Positions 33,766 to 42,670 are shown, counted from the first letter of the stretch. The stretch: 64,000 nucleotides of DNA from Streptomyces wedmorensis (GCF_000716445.1 NZ_JNWK01000051.1:1-64000), one strand, 5' to 3'. Made by a program: numbers and translations. The notes: generated by a model not told the origin, from the letters alone.

Positions 33766-35220
33766 TCAGTCCGCGGCGGGCCGCAGGAAGTCGGCGCCGA
33801 CGGACCGGGCCCTCGCCTCGACCGCTCCACGGTCCTCGTCCGGCGTCGTGAACAGGACCAAGCCGATGCTGCCCTTGTCCGCCCACCCGCACATCGCCCG
33901 TGGCGTGCCGGTGGGCGCCTCGGTGTACCGCAGGCACCACATCCAGCCGCCGTACGGGCCGGCCCCGGCCTCCCAGGTGTCCTGGACGGCGCCCGCTCCC
34001 GCCGCATCCATGGGGATGATCCCGCCGTCGTACACGTACGACTCCCGCATCTCGTGGAAGTCCCCGGTCGCGACGGCCACCAAGTACTCGGCGGCGGCAT
34101 CCGGAGCAGCACCTTCGGCGACGTACACCCGGGTCGTCGAGTCCTCCGGCGTGCCGTCAAAGACCACACGGAACGGATCGAACTCCTCGCGCAGGTCATA
34201 GCCCTTCAAGCCCCGGAAGGTGTCATGGGCCACGACGTCGTAGCGGGGATAGGCGAGGGAGGAGGCGTACGCCGTGACTCCGATGACCACCATGAGCGCG
34301 AGCCCGGCGCCGGCGAACGCGTACTCGCGAGGAGTGACGCGCGGTACGGGCTGCAGTTCCGGCGGCCCGAAACCGTCGCCCTCGCCGCCCGCTTCGTCAC
34401 CGGATACGGTCTCCGTGACGGCGGTGGCCACCCGCTCGACAGCCCGCTCACGGGCGGCCCGCAGCTGCCTGCGGAGACCGAGGAGCGGCAGCGCCAGCAG
34501 CAGCCCCGCTCCCGTCGCCACGCCGTACGGCACCGCCGGCAGCACGGTCACGCGCACAATCACCAGCACAGCGACGACCACGGCAATGACGAAGCGGTAC
34601 TCGAGCCCCCTGCGCAACAGCAGGCGTGACCGGCTCCCGCCGGGGGCGGCGAGAGCACCCGTCGTCTCCGCAAGCACGGCCAGCCGCAGATCGCGCGGAG
34701 CCGCGGCGGCCCACTGCGAGGCCTGAGCGGCGGCAGCCTGAGGCGTCGGCGCTTCGGCGAAGGCGCGGGACGCGTCGAACGACTGCACCCGCCGCACCGA
34801 GACACTGTTCTTGACGGTCGTGGAAACGGAGCTGCCCGCAGCCTCTGCCCGCAGCAACTCCGGCGAATACGGAGCGAGTTCTCGAAGACGGGCCAGCAGC
34901 ACCGGCCCCCGGGCGTATCGCCCCGGCCGGTCCAGCGCGTCGGTACGGGCACAGAGCTCCGCATACCCGGCGAGCAGGCCTACATCATCGGGAAATGCGT
35001 CCAGCCCCTCGCGAAAGACCCGCTCGGCAGCGTCGTCATGCTCATCGTCGTCCTCCGCCATGTGCGCGAGGGCAAGCGCCAGGAGGAGCCCTGCGTCCCG
35101 CCCGTCCGCGTCCAGCGCGTCCCGCGCAATAGCCCGCGCCTCAGCTGACCGGCCGACGGCGACGAGCGCGTCGACCCGCCCTCGTACGTCTTCACGCACG
35201 TCGTGCTTGTTGTCGTTCAA
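33766..35220 (-). CDS. TPR-containing membrane protein, function unknown
   Basis: 484 residues. The N-terminal ~120 residues form helical TPR-like repeats ('VAVGRSAEARAIARDALDADGRDAGLLLALALAHMAEDDDE'). Two close transmembrane helices follow at about 207-245 and a third at about 300-320 ('FAGAGLALMVVIGVTAYA'). A C-terminal domain of about 165 residues probably faces outward ('YVYDGGIIPMDAAGAGAVQDTWEAGAGPYGGWMWCLRY'). The architecture suggests a cytosolic scaffold linked to an extracytoplasmic domain. No family name can be given. The start is an ATG with a short 5' leader. Confidence 0.7.
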   Translation of the reverse strand: MNDNKHDVREDVRGRVDALVAVGRSAEARAIARDALDADGRDAGLLLALALAHMAEDDDEHDDAAERVFREGLDAFPDDVGLLAGYAELCARTDALDRPGRYARGPVLLARLRELAPYSPELLRAEAAGSSVSTTVKNSVSVRRVQSFDASRAFAEAPTPQAAAAQASQWAAAAPRDLRLAVLAETTGALAAPGGSRSRLLLRRGLEYRFVIAVVVAVLVIVRVTVLPAVPYGVATGAGLLLALPLLGLRRQLRAARERAVERVATAVTETVSGDEAGGEGDGFGPPELQPVPRVTPREYAFAGAGLALMVVIGVTAYASSLAYPRYDVVAHDTFRGLKGYDLREEFDPFRVVFDGTPEDSTTRVYVAEGAAPDAAAEYLVAVATGDFHEMRESYVYDGGIIPMDAAGAGAVQDTWEAGAGPYGGWMWCLRYTEAPTGTPRAMCGWADKGSIGLVLFTTPDEDRGAVEARARSVGADFLRPAAD

Positions 35221-35365
35221 GAGTCCCCACCCCTGGCGTAGCAGGCCGGACGAACGCGGCCGCGAGCGCCACTATCACCGTTACCGGAACTCCGGTCAAT
35301 CTGAAATCCGTCGCTCTGGCCTGCCCTTTTACCGCACAACAGCATGCAATCGGACGAAGCTCGGG

Positions 35366-35830
35366 TCACCCCTCCCCATTGAGCTTCGTCCCCGCGGCGC
35401 AGGCCTCAGCAATCGACAGGCTGTTCTCGTAAAGATGGTGCCGGGTGATCTTGCCGTCCTCGACGGTGAGGCGCAGCGCGAACGGCCCCTCGAAGGACTT
35501 CCCCGTCGCACGTACGGTCCCCGACACGTGCCCCATCAGGACGGCGTCGCGGCCGTCGACGAGGAAGGCATCGACCGACGCTCGCGCGTCCTCGGGCACT
35601 GTGTGCTCCATCAGCTCCGTGAACTGGGCGGCGCACTCGGCGGCGGTGGACCGGGGACGGATCCACGGGGCGGCGGGGTTCTCGGCGAGCAGCCAGTCGA
35701 CCTCATCGGCGAACACAGCGGTGAGTCGACTCGTATCGCCGGCCAGCCGAGCGGCAAGGAACTCCTGCACGACTGCCCGGGTGACCTCGGCGACGGAAAT
35801 CTGATTGCCGGGAGTGGACTTGACCGACAT
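35366..35830 (-). CDS. SnoaL-like (NTF2 fold) protein
   Basis: 154 residues. An alpha+beta cone typical of the NTF2/SnoaL superfamily: 'VVQEFLAARLAGDTSRLTAVFADEVDWLLAEN', 'FTELMEHTVPEDARASVDAFLVDGRDAVLMGHVSGTVRATGKSFEGPFALRLTVEDGKITRHHLYEN'. Family members are small enzymes (epoxide hydrolases, polyketide cyclases) or ligand-binding proteins. No biosynthetic genes are adjacent, so the role is open. Confidence 0.85.
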   Translation of the reverse strand: MSVKSTPGNQISVAEVTRAVVQEFLAARLAGDTSRLTAVFADEVDWLLAENPAAPWIRPRSTAAECAAQFTELMEHTVPEDARASVDAFLVDGRDAVLMGHVSGTVRATGKSFEGPFALRLTVEDGKITRHHLYENSLSIAEACAAGTKLNGEG

Positions 35831-36116
35831 GGGTGCTCCTCATGGCTGCGACGGGATTCGATGGCGGCCCGCTTGTGCAGTCTGATCCTGCCGCCGGAGG
35901 GCAGAGCGGTCGATTACCTCGGGGGTCATGGACGGTCCGTCGGCGAAGGGCACAGCATCTGTGGGCTTCCGCCGCACCTGTGGGCTTCCGCGGCCTCACG
36001 GCCTCCGCTCCCGCCGGGGACGAAGCGACCACCGCGAAGCCGGAGCGCCTGCACGCCCTCATGGGCCGACGGCCGCAACCCGGCCCCCGACCAGGCCTCG
36101 TACTGAACGGCCGTGA
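35831..36116. other. Intergenic region with a duplicated 14-bp segment
   Basis: No gene recognised. CTGTGGGCTTCCGC occurs twice close together (about 35960-35995). Short open frames on both strands lack initiation signals. Confidence 0.5.
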
Positions 36117-36986
36117 TCACGCTGAAAGGAACGGCTCCGTCAAGTGGGGCGTCGCCAGGTGCAGCGTGGTGCCGGGTTCACGGGCGAGCAGGCGCTGCCT
36201 CGAGTGTCTGGCTGCTTCCGGGTCGGCCTCGTGCGCGTAGGCGAGTTCCGGGTGGAGCAGCTGAAGCGCGTGGACCAGGAGGTCGCCGGTGACGAGCGCG
36301 AGCTCGCGGCCGTCGGCGATCAGCACGCTCTGGTGTCCGGGCGTATGACCGGGCGTGGCGACCGTACGCCCGATGCGTAGCGTCGTGTCCCCGTCGAGGA
36401 GCCGGAGCCGACCCGCGGCCTGGAGCGGGTCGGTGAGGCTCTCGCGGAGCTGCGGGTTGAGTGCGTCGATGGCGTCGAACTCGGCCCGCTGTAGTAGGTA
36501 TTCGGCGTTCGGGAAGTAGGGGCGGCGTTCGCTGGGCGCATCGCCGGCCGAAGCCTTGCCGTCCACTTCCCCGCTCGCTGACGGGACGGCCGCCTCTGTC
36601 ACGACAGCCCACCCGACGTGATCGGTGTGCAGATGCGTGAGCACCACGGTGTCCACTTCGGCCGGGTCGATGCCTGCGGCGGCCAGCGACTCGGGGAGCA
36701 CTCCGGGCACCGGCGCCCACGAGCCGGCCGGGCTGTCCGCCGGGCCGATCCCCGCGTCCACGACGATGACGCCCTTGTCGCTGCGGATCGCGTACGCACG
36801 GAACTGAAGCCGCCATCGCCCCTCGGCGTCGACCGCACCCGGGTCGTACCGGTCGACCTCGGCCCACTGATCGGCGGTGGCATCGGGGAAGGCCTCGGCA
36901 CGCGGGGAGAAGAACGGGCCCTCACCATCGGCGAGGGCGATGATCTCGGTCGAGCCGATCCGCAGACGGGGAACGCTGAGAGACAT
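36117..36986 (-). CDS. Metallo-beta-lactamase fold hydrolase
   Basis: 289 residues. The zinc-binding motif is intact: 'VVLTHLHTDHVGW' (His118, His120, Asp122, His123), with further ligands in 'VATPGHTPGHQSVLI' and the late Asp in 'LALVTGDLLVHALQL'. The overall pattern matches the quorum-quenching lactonase / AHL-lactonase-like and arylsulfatase-like MBL group rather than antibiotic lactamases. There is no signal peptide. The ATG in 'gcggccATGtct' has AGGAT upstream; longer versions run into low-complexity DNA. Confidence 0.88.
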   Translation of the reverse strand: MSLSVPRLRIGSTEIIALADGEGPFFSPRAEAFPDATADQWAEVDRYDPGAVDAEGRWRLQFRAYAIRSDKGVIVVDAGIGPADSPAGSWAPVPGVLPESLAAAGIDPAEVDTVVLTHLHTDHVGWAVVTEAAVPSASGEVDGKASAGDAPSERRPYFPNAEYLLQRAEFDAIDALNPQLRESLTDPLQAAGRLRLLDGDTTLRIGRTVATPGHTPGHQSVLIADGRELALVTGDLLVHALQLLHPELAYAHEADPEAARHSRQRLLAREPGTTLHLATPHLTEPFLSA

Positions 36987-37342
36987 GGCCGCGATCCTGC
37001 CATGCCTCCTCATAAGGTTGTGGCTCGGCCCCAAGCCGTTGCGAACTCGATGCGGGGCAGGGTGATCTGCCATTGAATGATCATCGGTTCTGGCTTCGTT
37101 GCTCCTAGTCGACACTTCGAGATGGGCTATCGCCGCGTCGCAGGCCGCCTGCCGCATCGCCGCCTGACACCGCCTGACACCGCCTGACACCGCCTGAGGC
37201 GACTTCCTCGACACGGCTGAGCTTTCGACGACGCCGGAGCGTCTGCGGGCCCCTCGGACGTCGCTTCTTACAGAGGTATCCCAAGCACTTGTCGTGGAGG
37301 GGGTGAGCATGGGGTGCGCTGGGTTCCTGGTAGAACCGGCAC
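36987..37342. other. Intergenic region with 10-bp tandem repeats
   Basis: No gene. Three to four tandem copies of CGCCTGACAC occupy 37161-37197. Otherwise featureless divergent promoter region between the MBL and Imm10 genes. Confidence 0.6.
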
Positions 37343-37750
37343 ATGACATACAGGTTCACCGCCTCTTCGATCGCGGCCGAGGTCGACGTCGACGGCGAGG
37401 TGCAGGCCGGCGTGGCGGAGGAGGGTGAGGGCTTCTTCCTGCTGTTCACGAGCGTTGTCGGTGAACCGTCCGCACAGGACATCTCGCTTGGGCTCGACAC
37501 GTACTGCGTGATGACTCCGGACCAGTGCACGGCCTATGGCTGTGTCCGCGAGGTGGCTCTGACGGACACCTCGCTCACCGTGTCGCTGGACCCCGGCTGC
37601 CTGGATGACCTGGAGCTGGAGGACGCGAAGATCGAGGCAGTGCTCGACGTGCCGGCCGAGAGCATTGACGAGCTGCGCGAGGTGCTTGCGAAGGTGCTGT
37701 CCTTCGGACGTACGGAAGCCCGACCTCGGCTTGTTGGTTTCTCGGCTTGA
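37343..37750 (+). CDS. Imm10-type immunity protein
   Basis: 135 residues, close in pattern to the Imm10 family: N-terminal 'MTYRFTASSIAAEVDVDGEVQAGVAEE', the central 'ISLGLDTYCVMTPDQCTAYGCV' and the C-terminal helix 'ESIDELREVLAKVLSFGRTEARPRLVGF'. Imm10 proteins neutralise polymorphic toxins in contact-dependent competition. No toxin gene is next to it, so it may be an orphan immunity gene protecting against neighbours. Small, soluble, acidic. Confidence 0.75.
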   Translation: MTYRFTASSIAAEVDVDGEVQAGVAEEGEGFFLLFTSVVGEPSAQDISLGLDTYCVMTPDQCTAYGCVREVALTDTSLTVSLDPGCLDDLELEDAKIEAVLDVPAESIDELREVLAKVLSFGRTEARPRLVGFSA

Positions 37751-37777
37751 GCCGTTTGTCAGGACGGCGGTACCCGA

Positions 37778-37915
37778 TCAGGCCAGGTCCCGGCTCCACT
37801 GCTCGTCATCGCCGAGCTGTTCGCCCTGCCAGGTGTCGACGTACCCGCAGCCTGCCCGCCCGTCACCGCCCCAGCCCTTGCCCCAGCCCCCGCAATGACC
37901 GATGCAGGAGGCCAC
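37778..37915 (-). CDS. Tiny Gly/Trp/Cys-rich ORF (speculative)
   Basis: A 45-codon GTG frame (MASCIGHCGGWGKGWGGDGR..., ending EQWSRDLA). It has three cysteines and a glycine-tryptophan-rich middle, then an acidic, normal-looking end. There is no ribosome binding site before the GTG; a longer version from an ATG about 35 codons upstream is possible. Compositional bias of the DNA could fake this, so it is a candidate only. Confidence 0.2.
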   Translation of the reverse strand: MASCIGHCGGWGKGWGGDGRAGCGYVDTWQGEQLGDDEQWSRDLA

Positions 37916-38121
37916 TTGGACAGGGAAAACGCAACTTCGACAGGGCCCGTTGAGGCGGCTACCGTCACCTGGTCTTCGGCGATCGACAGCGGTCGCAAAG
38001 GAGTTCATGCAGGCTGAGCCACCCGCGACGGGATGAGTCGGCCACGCCCCACGAATCGTCGCCCCCACGGGCAAGCCGCCGAACCGGGTCCGCACCGGGC
38101 ACCCCGATCAAGGAGAGACGA

Positions 38122-38679
38122 ATGCCCCGTCTTGCGCTGTACACATTCGGCGTCCTGAAGTCACCTCTCGCCGATCCCGCACCTCTCACGCGCGAACTCC
38201 ACGAGAGCGGCGAGGCCATCTACCGAAAGATCAGCCGGCACCCCGGATACCTCGCCCATGCCGAAGCGGCAGACGGCGCCCGGGGCACACATTTCGACCT
38301 GGACTGGGGTGCATGGGGCGAGTTCGCCGTACCGACCTGGTACGGCAAGGGCCGCACGGTGGAAACCACCGCCCTGGCCACGACCCTCTCACTCTGGACC
38401 GACCTGCGCCCCGCCTTCGACGCCATCTACACCGGTCTGCACCGCGAGGCGCTGAACAGGCGTTACGACTGGTTCGAGAGGTCAGAACACCCGAATCACG
38501 TGTTCTGGTGGGTCTCCGACGGAGTGATACCCACCTGGCAGGACGGGGTGTCCAAGCTGGAACACCTCCGCGACCACGGCTCCACGCCGCACGCCTTCAC
38601 CTTCAGCCACTCGTTCGCCCCGGAGGGAACTCCGACCAGGATCAAGGACATCGGGCCGCAGAGCGACCAGGTTCTCTGA
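38122..38679 (+). CDS. DUF3291 family protein
   Basis: 185 residues. The family pattern is evident: an N-terminal 'LALYTFGVLKSPL', 'IYRKISRHPGYLAHAEAAD', the 'LATTLSLWTDLRPAFDAIYTGLHREAL' segment and 'WFERSEHPNHVFWWVSDGVIPTWQDGVSKLEHL'. DUF3291 resembles dimeric ferredoxin-like (antibiotic monooxygenase-like) proteins. A strong AAGGAGAG precedes the ATG. Role unknown. Confidence 0.82.
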   Translation: MPRLALYTFGVLKSPLADPAPLTRELHESGEAIYRKISRHPGYLAHAEAADGARGTHFDLDWGAWGEFAVPTWYGKGRTVETTALATTLSLWTDLRPAFDAIYTGLHREALNRRYDWFERSEHPNHVFWWVSDGVIPTWQDGVSKLEHLRDHGSTPHAFTFSHSFAPEGTPTRIKDIGPQSDQVL

Positions 38680-38724
38680 CAAGGAAGCCTGAGCAACCGG
38701 GCCGTCCGCCAGATCTGTGAGCGC

Positions 38725-39426
38725 TCATTTGTCGCAGTGCTCAGCGGGCTCCTGCCGAGCGGGCGGATCGCCGATGTCCTGGCCATCCTCCCTTTCGTTC
38801 TCCGCTGCACGGAGGCCCGCCTCGTTGCGCAGCCACTGCCGCCCGTCGCTGTCGATGAACTGGATCGCCCGGAGCGGGGCCCCGCCCTGTGCGATTCCGA
38901 AATTGGTCAGAAGGTATTCGTCGACGGCACGGTGATCGAAGACCATTCGGGTGCAGGGCGGGATGGTCGCGAAGGCCATGAAGACGTCCTCGTGCTCGGC
39001 CGGGTCGATGTTCGAGTCGTCCGGTGCGTACCACCACAGCTCGACGTTGGTCACCGGATCCAGCGAGCGGTTCACGATGATGATCGTGTCGGTGAGATCG
39101 TCGACCGACTCGGTCCAGTAGCCGACCCGTCCGGCCTGCTGTCGCTCGTCCTGGTCCAGCTGTCTGCGTGTGGCGTCCACGCTCGAGGAAGCCACCGTGG
39201 CGCTGAAGAACAGGCCGATCGCGGCGGCAAGGGCGGACAAGGCGGTCGCCCAGGGCACCAGCGCGGTACCGAGGCCACGCGGCTGTCGTGCCGCCCTCGG
39301 CGATGCACCGCCCGGCGGACGAGCCCGGCGGGCGTACAACCGTCGGGCTCTGACGGTGGGCGAGGTTGCCCGATTTGCTCGATGGACCACACAACCACCA
39401 TCGGCCAAAGAATGCGGCCCGGCCAC
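38725..39426 (-). CDS. Hypothetical membrane-anchored protein
   Basis: Up to 233 residues; the true start is unclear (GTG and TTG codons exist within the first 35 residues, which are Arg/Ala-rich and may be non-coding). There is one clear transmembrane helix 'PWATALSALAAAIGLFFSA', then a short coiled region 'SSSVDATRRQLDQDERQQAG' and a soluble beta-rich domain ('IIIVNRSLDPVTNVELWWY', 'HRAVDEYLLTNFGIA'). It looks like an inner-membrane protein with a cytosolic or periplasmic domain. No family recognised. Confidence 0.6.
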   Translation of the reverse strand: MAGPHSLADGGCVVHRANRATSPTVRARRLYARRARPPGGASPRAARQPRGLGTALVPWATALSALAAAIGLFFSATVASSSVDATRRQLDQDERQQAGRVGYWTESVDDLTDTIIIVNRSLDPVTNVELWWYAPDDSNIDPAEHEDVFMAFATIPPCTRMVFDHRAVDEYLLTNFGIAQGGAPLRAIQFIDSDGRQWLRNEAGLRAAENEREDGQDIGDPPARQEPAEHCDK

Positions 39427-39648
39427 CGGATGCCTCGGAGAGAGGAATTGCCGAGTTGAGCGCGCGCCGCGACGGCGTCATAGCGGCGGTGATGCCGCCG
39501 CCTGGGACCGACCGGAGCGTCGAAGCCGCAGGGCCGTATCCTGAGGCGGGCGACGCAGGCGGTGCAGGTGCGTCGCAGTCGTAGGTCGCCGCCGGGCGGC
39601 GCCTTTGCCGGGCACCGGGTGCGCGGCAAACAAATGGGGGAGTTGGCA

Positions 39649-40284
39649 GTGATCAGTCTGGCCGCGGTGGGTGGAGTGGCCCTGGTCGAATTGGGCATGG
39701 CGCTGACGCCGGGACCGAACATGGTCCACCTCGCGTCCCGGGCGATTACGCAGGGTCGCAGGGCCGGGCTGGTCAGTCTGAGTGGGACAGCCGTGGGGTT
39801 CCTGTGCTATCTGCTGGCCGCGGCCGCCGGCCTGTCGGCGTTGTTCGCCGCCGTGCCGCTGGCGTTCACGGTGGTCAAGCTCGCCGGGGCCGCCTACCTG
39901 GCGTGGGACATGCTCAAGCCGGGTGGCCGCTCACCCTTCGATCCGGCCGGGGACCTGCCTCCCGTCTCCGACGCCCGGCTGTTCTCGATGGGGCTCCTGA
40001 CCAACCTGCTCAACCCGAAGATCGCTCTCTTGTACGGTGCGCTCCTGCCCCAGTTCATGGATCCGCAGGCGGGTCCGGCGTGGGCGCAGCTGCTCCAGCT
40101 CGGTGGTGTGCAGATCGTCGTGGGTGTCTCCGTGAACGCGGTGATCATGTTGAGCGCAGCACGGGTGTCGGGGTTTCTGGCTGCCAGGCCCCGCGTGATG
40201 ACGGCTCAGCGGTTCGCGGCGGGTGGCTTGCTCGGTGTCTTCGCGCTGCGCACGGCCCTGTCCCGTACGCCTGTCTCGGCTTGA
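39649..40284 (+). CDS. LysE-family amino-acid/metabolite exporter
   Basis: 211 residues with about six transmembrane helices. The LysE/RhtB signature is present: 'LTPGPNMVHLASRAITQGRRAGLVSLSGTAVGF' at the N-terminus and 'FSMGLLTNLLNPKIALLYGALLPQFM' in the middle. The GTG start (VISLAAVGG) is preceded by GGGGGAG at 6 nt, which decides against an ATG five codons upstream. Such transporters export amino acids or homoserine-lactone-like molecules. The substrate is not predictable. Confidence 0.9.
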   Translation: MISLAAVGGVALVELGMALTPGPNMVHLASRAITQGRRAGLVSLSGTAVGFLCYLLAAAAGLSALFAAVPLAFTVVKLAGAAYLAWDMLKPGGRSPFDPAGDLPPVSDARLFSMGLLTNLLNPKIALLYGALLPQFMDPQAGPAWAQLLQLGGVQIVVGVSVNAVIMLSAARVSGFLAARPRVMTAQRFAAGGLLGVFALRTALSRTPVSA

Positions 40285-40519
40285 GCCGCGTACCCGCAGC
40301 CGGCCGCCCGAGCTGACGGTGTGATCGCTACGAGAACGGCGCGCTTCGCGTAATCGGCTGGTCCGGGCCCCTGCCTCCTCGGCAAGGGCCTGCGGCAGAG
40401 GGGGCCGGGACACGTCCTCGGTGAGCGGCGCCACTGCCGGTGAGCAACGTCGCCGTCGGTGAGTAGCGTCCCGGCCCCCTTCACGGTTTACCGGCCGATG
40501 CCGGTTCGGTGGGCCGGTC

Positions 40520-41248
40520 TCACTTCAGGTGGCGGTCGAAGAAGCGGTTGCCGTCCTCCACTTCGAACCAGGGTGTGCCGACGTGGCCGCCCAGGTTGGC
40601 GTGGAGCGTCTTCTCTTTGCTGCCGAAGGCGTCGAACAGGTCGAGGGCACGCCGGCGGGGGTTGCCCTCGTCGTCCCATTGGAGCAGCAGGAGCAGAGGG
40701 ATGGTGATCTGCCGGGCTTCCTCGCGCTGGGCGCGGGGTACGTGGCCGCCGGCGAAGAAGCAGGCGGCTGCGATGCGTGGGTCGACCGCGGCGAGGTGGA
40801 TGCCGACGGCGGTCCAGCCCGAGTAGCCGACCGGGCCGTCGATGTCGGGTTGCGAGAGGAGGGCGTCCAGGGTGGTCCGCCATTCAGGGACCGCTGCTTC
40901 CACCAGCGAGTCGACGAGGGATTCGAGGATCTCGTCGACGGGCTCGCCGGCCTGCATGGCCTGGCGTAGGTCGGTGCGGGCCTGTTCGTCGGCGGCGGAA
41001 CGGGGCCGGTCACCGCACCCGGCGGCGTCGATGGTGGCCACTGCGTAGCCGGATGCGGCGGAGTGCCGGGCCCGGGCCACGAGTCGGGCTGCCGTCCTCG
41101 GCAGGCCGTTGTTGTGGGCCATCAGGATGAGCGGGACCGGTGCGGCGGATTCGGGGGTCCAGAGGGTGCCGGGGATCTCACCGAGGGCGAACTCGCGTTC
41201 GATGACGTTGTCGTCGAGGCGTTGCTCGGAGATGAAGTGAAGGGCCAT
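40520..41248 (-). CDS. Alpha/beta hydrolase (DLH/FrsA-like)
   Basis: 242 residues. The oxyanion segment is 'PVPLILMAHNNGLPRTA', the nucleophile elbow 'GPVGYSGWTAVGIHLAA' (G-Y-S-G-W) and the His region 'LHANLGGHVGTPWF' near the C-terminus. A helical insert 'DEILESLVDSLVEAAVPEW' lies between. Family members act on small esters. A possible leader ORF lies 45 nt upstream on the same strand. Confidence 0.82.
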   Translation of the reverse strand: MALHFISEQRLDDNVIEREFALGEIPGTLWTPESAAPVPLILMAHNNGLPRTAARLVARARHSAASGYAVATIDAAGCGDRPRSAADEQARTDLRQAMQAGEPVDEILESLVDSLVEAAVPEWRTTLDALLSQPDIDGPVGYSGWTAVGIHLAAVDPRIAAACFFAGGHVPRAQREEARQITIPLLLLLQWDDEGNPRRRALDLFDAFGSKEKTLHANLGGHVGTPWFEVEDGNRFFDRHLK

Positions 41249-41293
41249 CGTCGTGCCTTTCGGGAGCGCTGCTGAACGGTGCTCCCGGACGAC

Positions 41294-41344
41294 CTATCGC
41301 CCGACCGTGACTCCGGAGGAGAGCACCCATGTCGATACGTTCAC
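41294..41344 (-). CDS. Possible 16-residue leader peptide
   Basis: A GTG-initiated ORF (MNVSTWVLSSGVTVGR) is preceded by a near-perfect AAGGAGGTGG and ends about 45 nt before the alpha/beta hydrolase start. It may be an upstream leader peptide, or the remnant of a gene start. On the opposite strand another 19-codon ORF with GGAGGAG starts at 41330. Confidence 0.3.
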   Translation of the reverse strand: MNVSTWVLSSGVTVGR

Positions 41345-41547
41345 GGGTACCACCTCCTTGTTCTCTCGCACGGCCTTCGGAAACGTAACAGTGGCCGTCG
41401 TGGTCCGCCAAACGATTTCTTACGGGGTCTTGCGACCGGACGTCACGGCGATGGCTGTGGACCCGATCGTTCCGGGCACCGATCGTCGGGTCCTGGAAGG
41501 GTGGTGCTTCCTACGGTGAAGACATCAGAAGGAAGGACACGCACCCC

Positions 41548-42441
41548 GTGTTGGAGCAGCTCAACCAGGCACTCGACCACATCGAGCGCTGCCTCGAAGC
41601 GGAAGCGGGCCGGGAGGTCGACGTCGCCGAGGTCGCTCGGATCGCGATGACGTCGGAATACCACTTCCGGCGCTTGTTCTCGGCCCTCGCCGGGATGCCG
41701 CTCTCCGTGTACGTACGGCGCCGGCGCATGACGCTCGCCGGGGCCGAGGTGCTGGGCGGGGAGCGGACGCTGCTCGATGTGGCCGTGCGGTACGGGTACG
41801 GGTCGGGTGAGGCGTTCGCGAGGGCGTTCCGGTCGGTGCACGGCATCGGGCCGGGTGAAGCCCGGCGTACGGGTGCGACGCTCACGGCGCAGCCGCGCAT
41901 GTCCTTCCGTGTCGTCGTCGAAGGGAGTACGACCATGCGGTATCGGATCGTGGAGAAGGAAGCGTTTCGGGTCGTGGGCAGGAAGGCGCGGGTGCCCCTC
42001 GTGCACGAGGGGGTCAACGCGGCGGCCGCCGCGCACGTGGAAAGCCTGGACGGGCAGGCGATCGTACGGATGAAGGAGCTGGCCGACGGGCAGCCGGAGG
42101 GGGTCTTGTCGGCGGTGGTCCATCTGACCGACAGCCGGGAGGAGGGCGCGGAGGTGGACTACTGGATCGGCGTCGTCACCGGCCCGGAGGCTGCCGCGGA
42201 CGAGCTTGACGCCCTCGACGTGCCGGCCGGAACCTGGGCGGTCTTCGACAACCACGGGCCGTACCCGAGCGCCCTCCAGGAGCTGTGGCGGGACGTGTTC
42301 ACGCAGTGGTTCCCCTCGAACCCGTACGCCAGCCGGCCGGGTCCGGAGCTGCTGCGGACGCAGCCGGTGGAGATCGGCGCGGAGACGGACTCCCAGCTGT
42401 GGATCCCCGTCGAGCGGTCCGGCGCGAGCGCTGGGGCGTGA
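41548..42441 (+). CDS. AraC-family regulator with GyrI-like effector domain
   Basis: 297 residues. N-terminal double helix-turn-helix of the SoxS/Rob type: 'LDHIERCLEAEAGREVDVAEVARIAMTSEYHFRRLFSAL' and 'LLDVAVRYGYGSGEAFARAFRSVHGIGPGEAR'. Residues ~130-290 are a GyrI-like/AraC effector-binding domain ('YRIVEKEAFRVVGRKARVPL', 'PEAAADELDALDVPAGTWAVFDNHGPYPSALQELW'). This order (HTH first, binding domain last) is that of drug-sensing AraC regulators of the Rob/GyrI group. GTG start. A 20-bp hairpin follows the gene. Confidence 0.92.
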   Translation: MLEQLNQALDHIERCLEAEAGREVDVAEVARIAMTSEYHFRRLFSALAGMPLSVYVRRRRMTLAGAEVLGGERTLLDVAVRYGYGSGEAFARAFRSVHGIGPGEARRTGATLTAQPRMSFRVVVEGSTTMRYRIVEKEAFRVVGRKARVPLVHEGVNAAAAAHVESLDGQAIVRMKELADGQPEGVLSAVVHLTDSREEGAEVDYWIGVVTGPEAAADELDALDVPAGTWAVFDNHGPYPSALQELWRDVFTQWFPSNPYASRPGPELLRTQPVEIGAETDSQLWIPVERSGASAGA

Positions 42442-42497
42442 CGGCCGGGGTGTGACGGCCGGGGTGTGAGAACCCGGGGACCGGGGCGCTGAGGAGC

Positions 42498-42541
42498 GGG
42501 CCTGGACATCGCCTTCCCTCTGGAAGGCGATGTCCAGGCCC
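42498..42541 (+). terminator. Strong terminator hairpin
   Basis: A perfect 20-bp stem around a 4-nt loop (GGGCCTGGACATCGCCTTCC-ctct-complement), about 55 nt after the AraC-GyrI stop codon. Confidence 0.9.
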
Positions 42542-42579
42542 GTGCGCCCTTGCGTAGTTCGGACTCCGGGCAGTGCACG

Positions 42580-42670
42580 GTCTCGGGTCTCGGGTCTCGG
42601 GGCTCGGGGCTCGGGTCTCGGGGCTCGGGTCTCGGGTCTCGGGGCTCGGGTCTCGGGTCTCGGGGCTCGG
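42580..42670. repeat. 7-bp tandem repeat GTCTCGG/GGCTCGG
   Basis: About twelve tandem units alternating GTCTCGG and GGCTCGG between the AraC-GyrI terminator and the DinB gene start, i.e. in the DinB upstream region. No open frame of note uses it. Confidence 0.85.

Noticed and set aside
36117..36986. Antibiotic-resistance metallo-beta-lactamase
   Set aside because: The motif order fits the general MBL hydrolase/lactonase group; no signal peptide and no resistance context.
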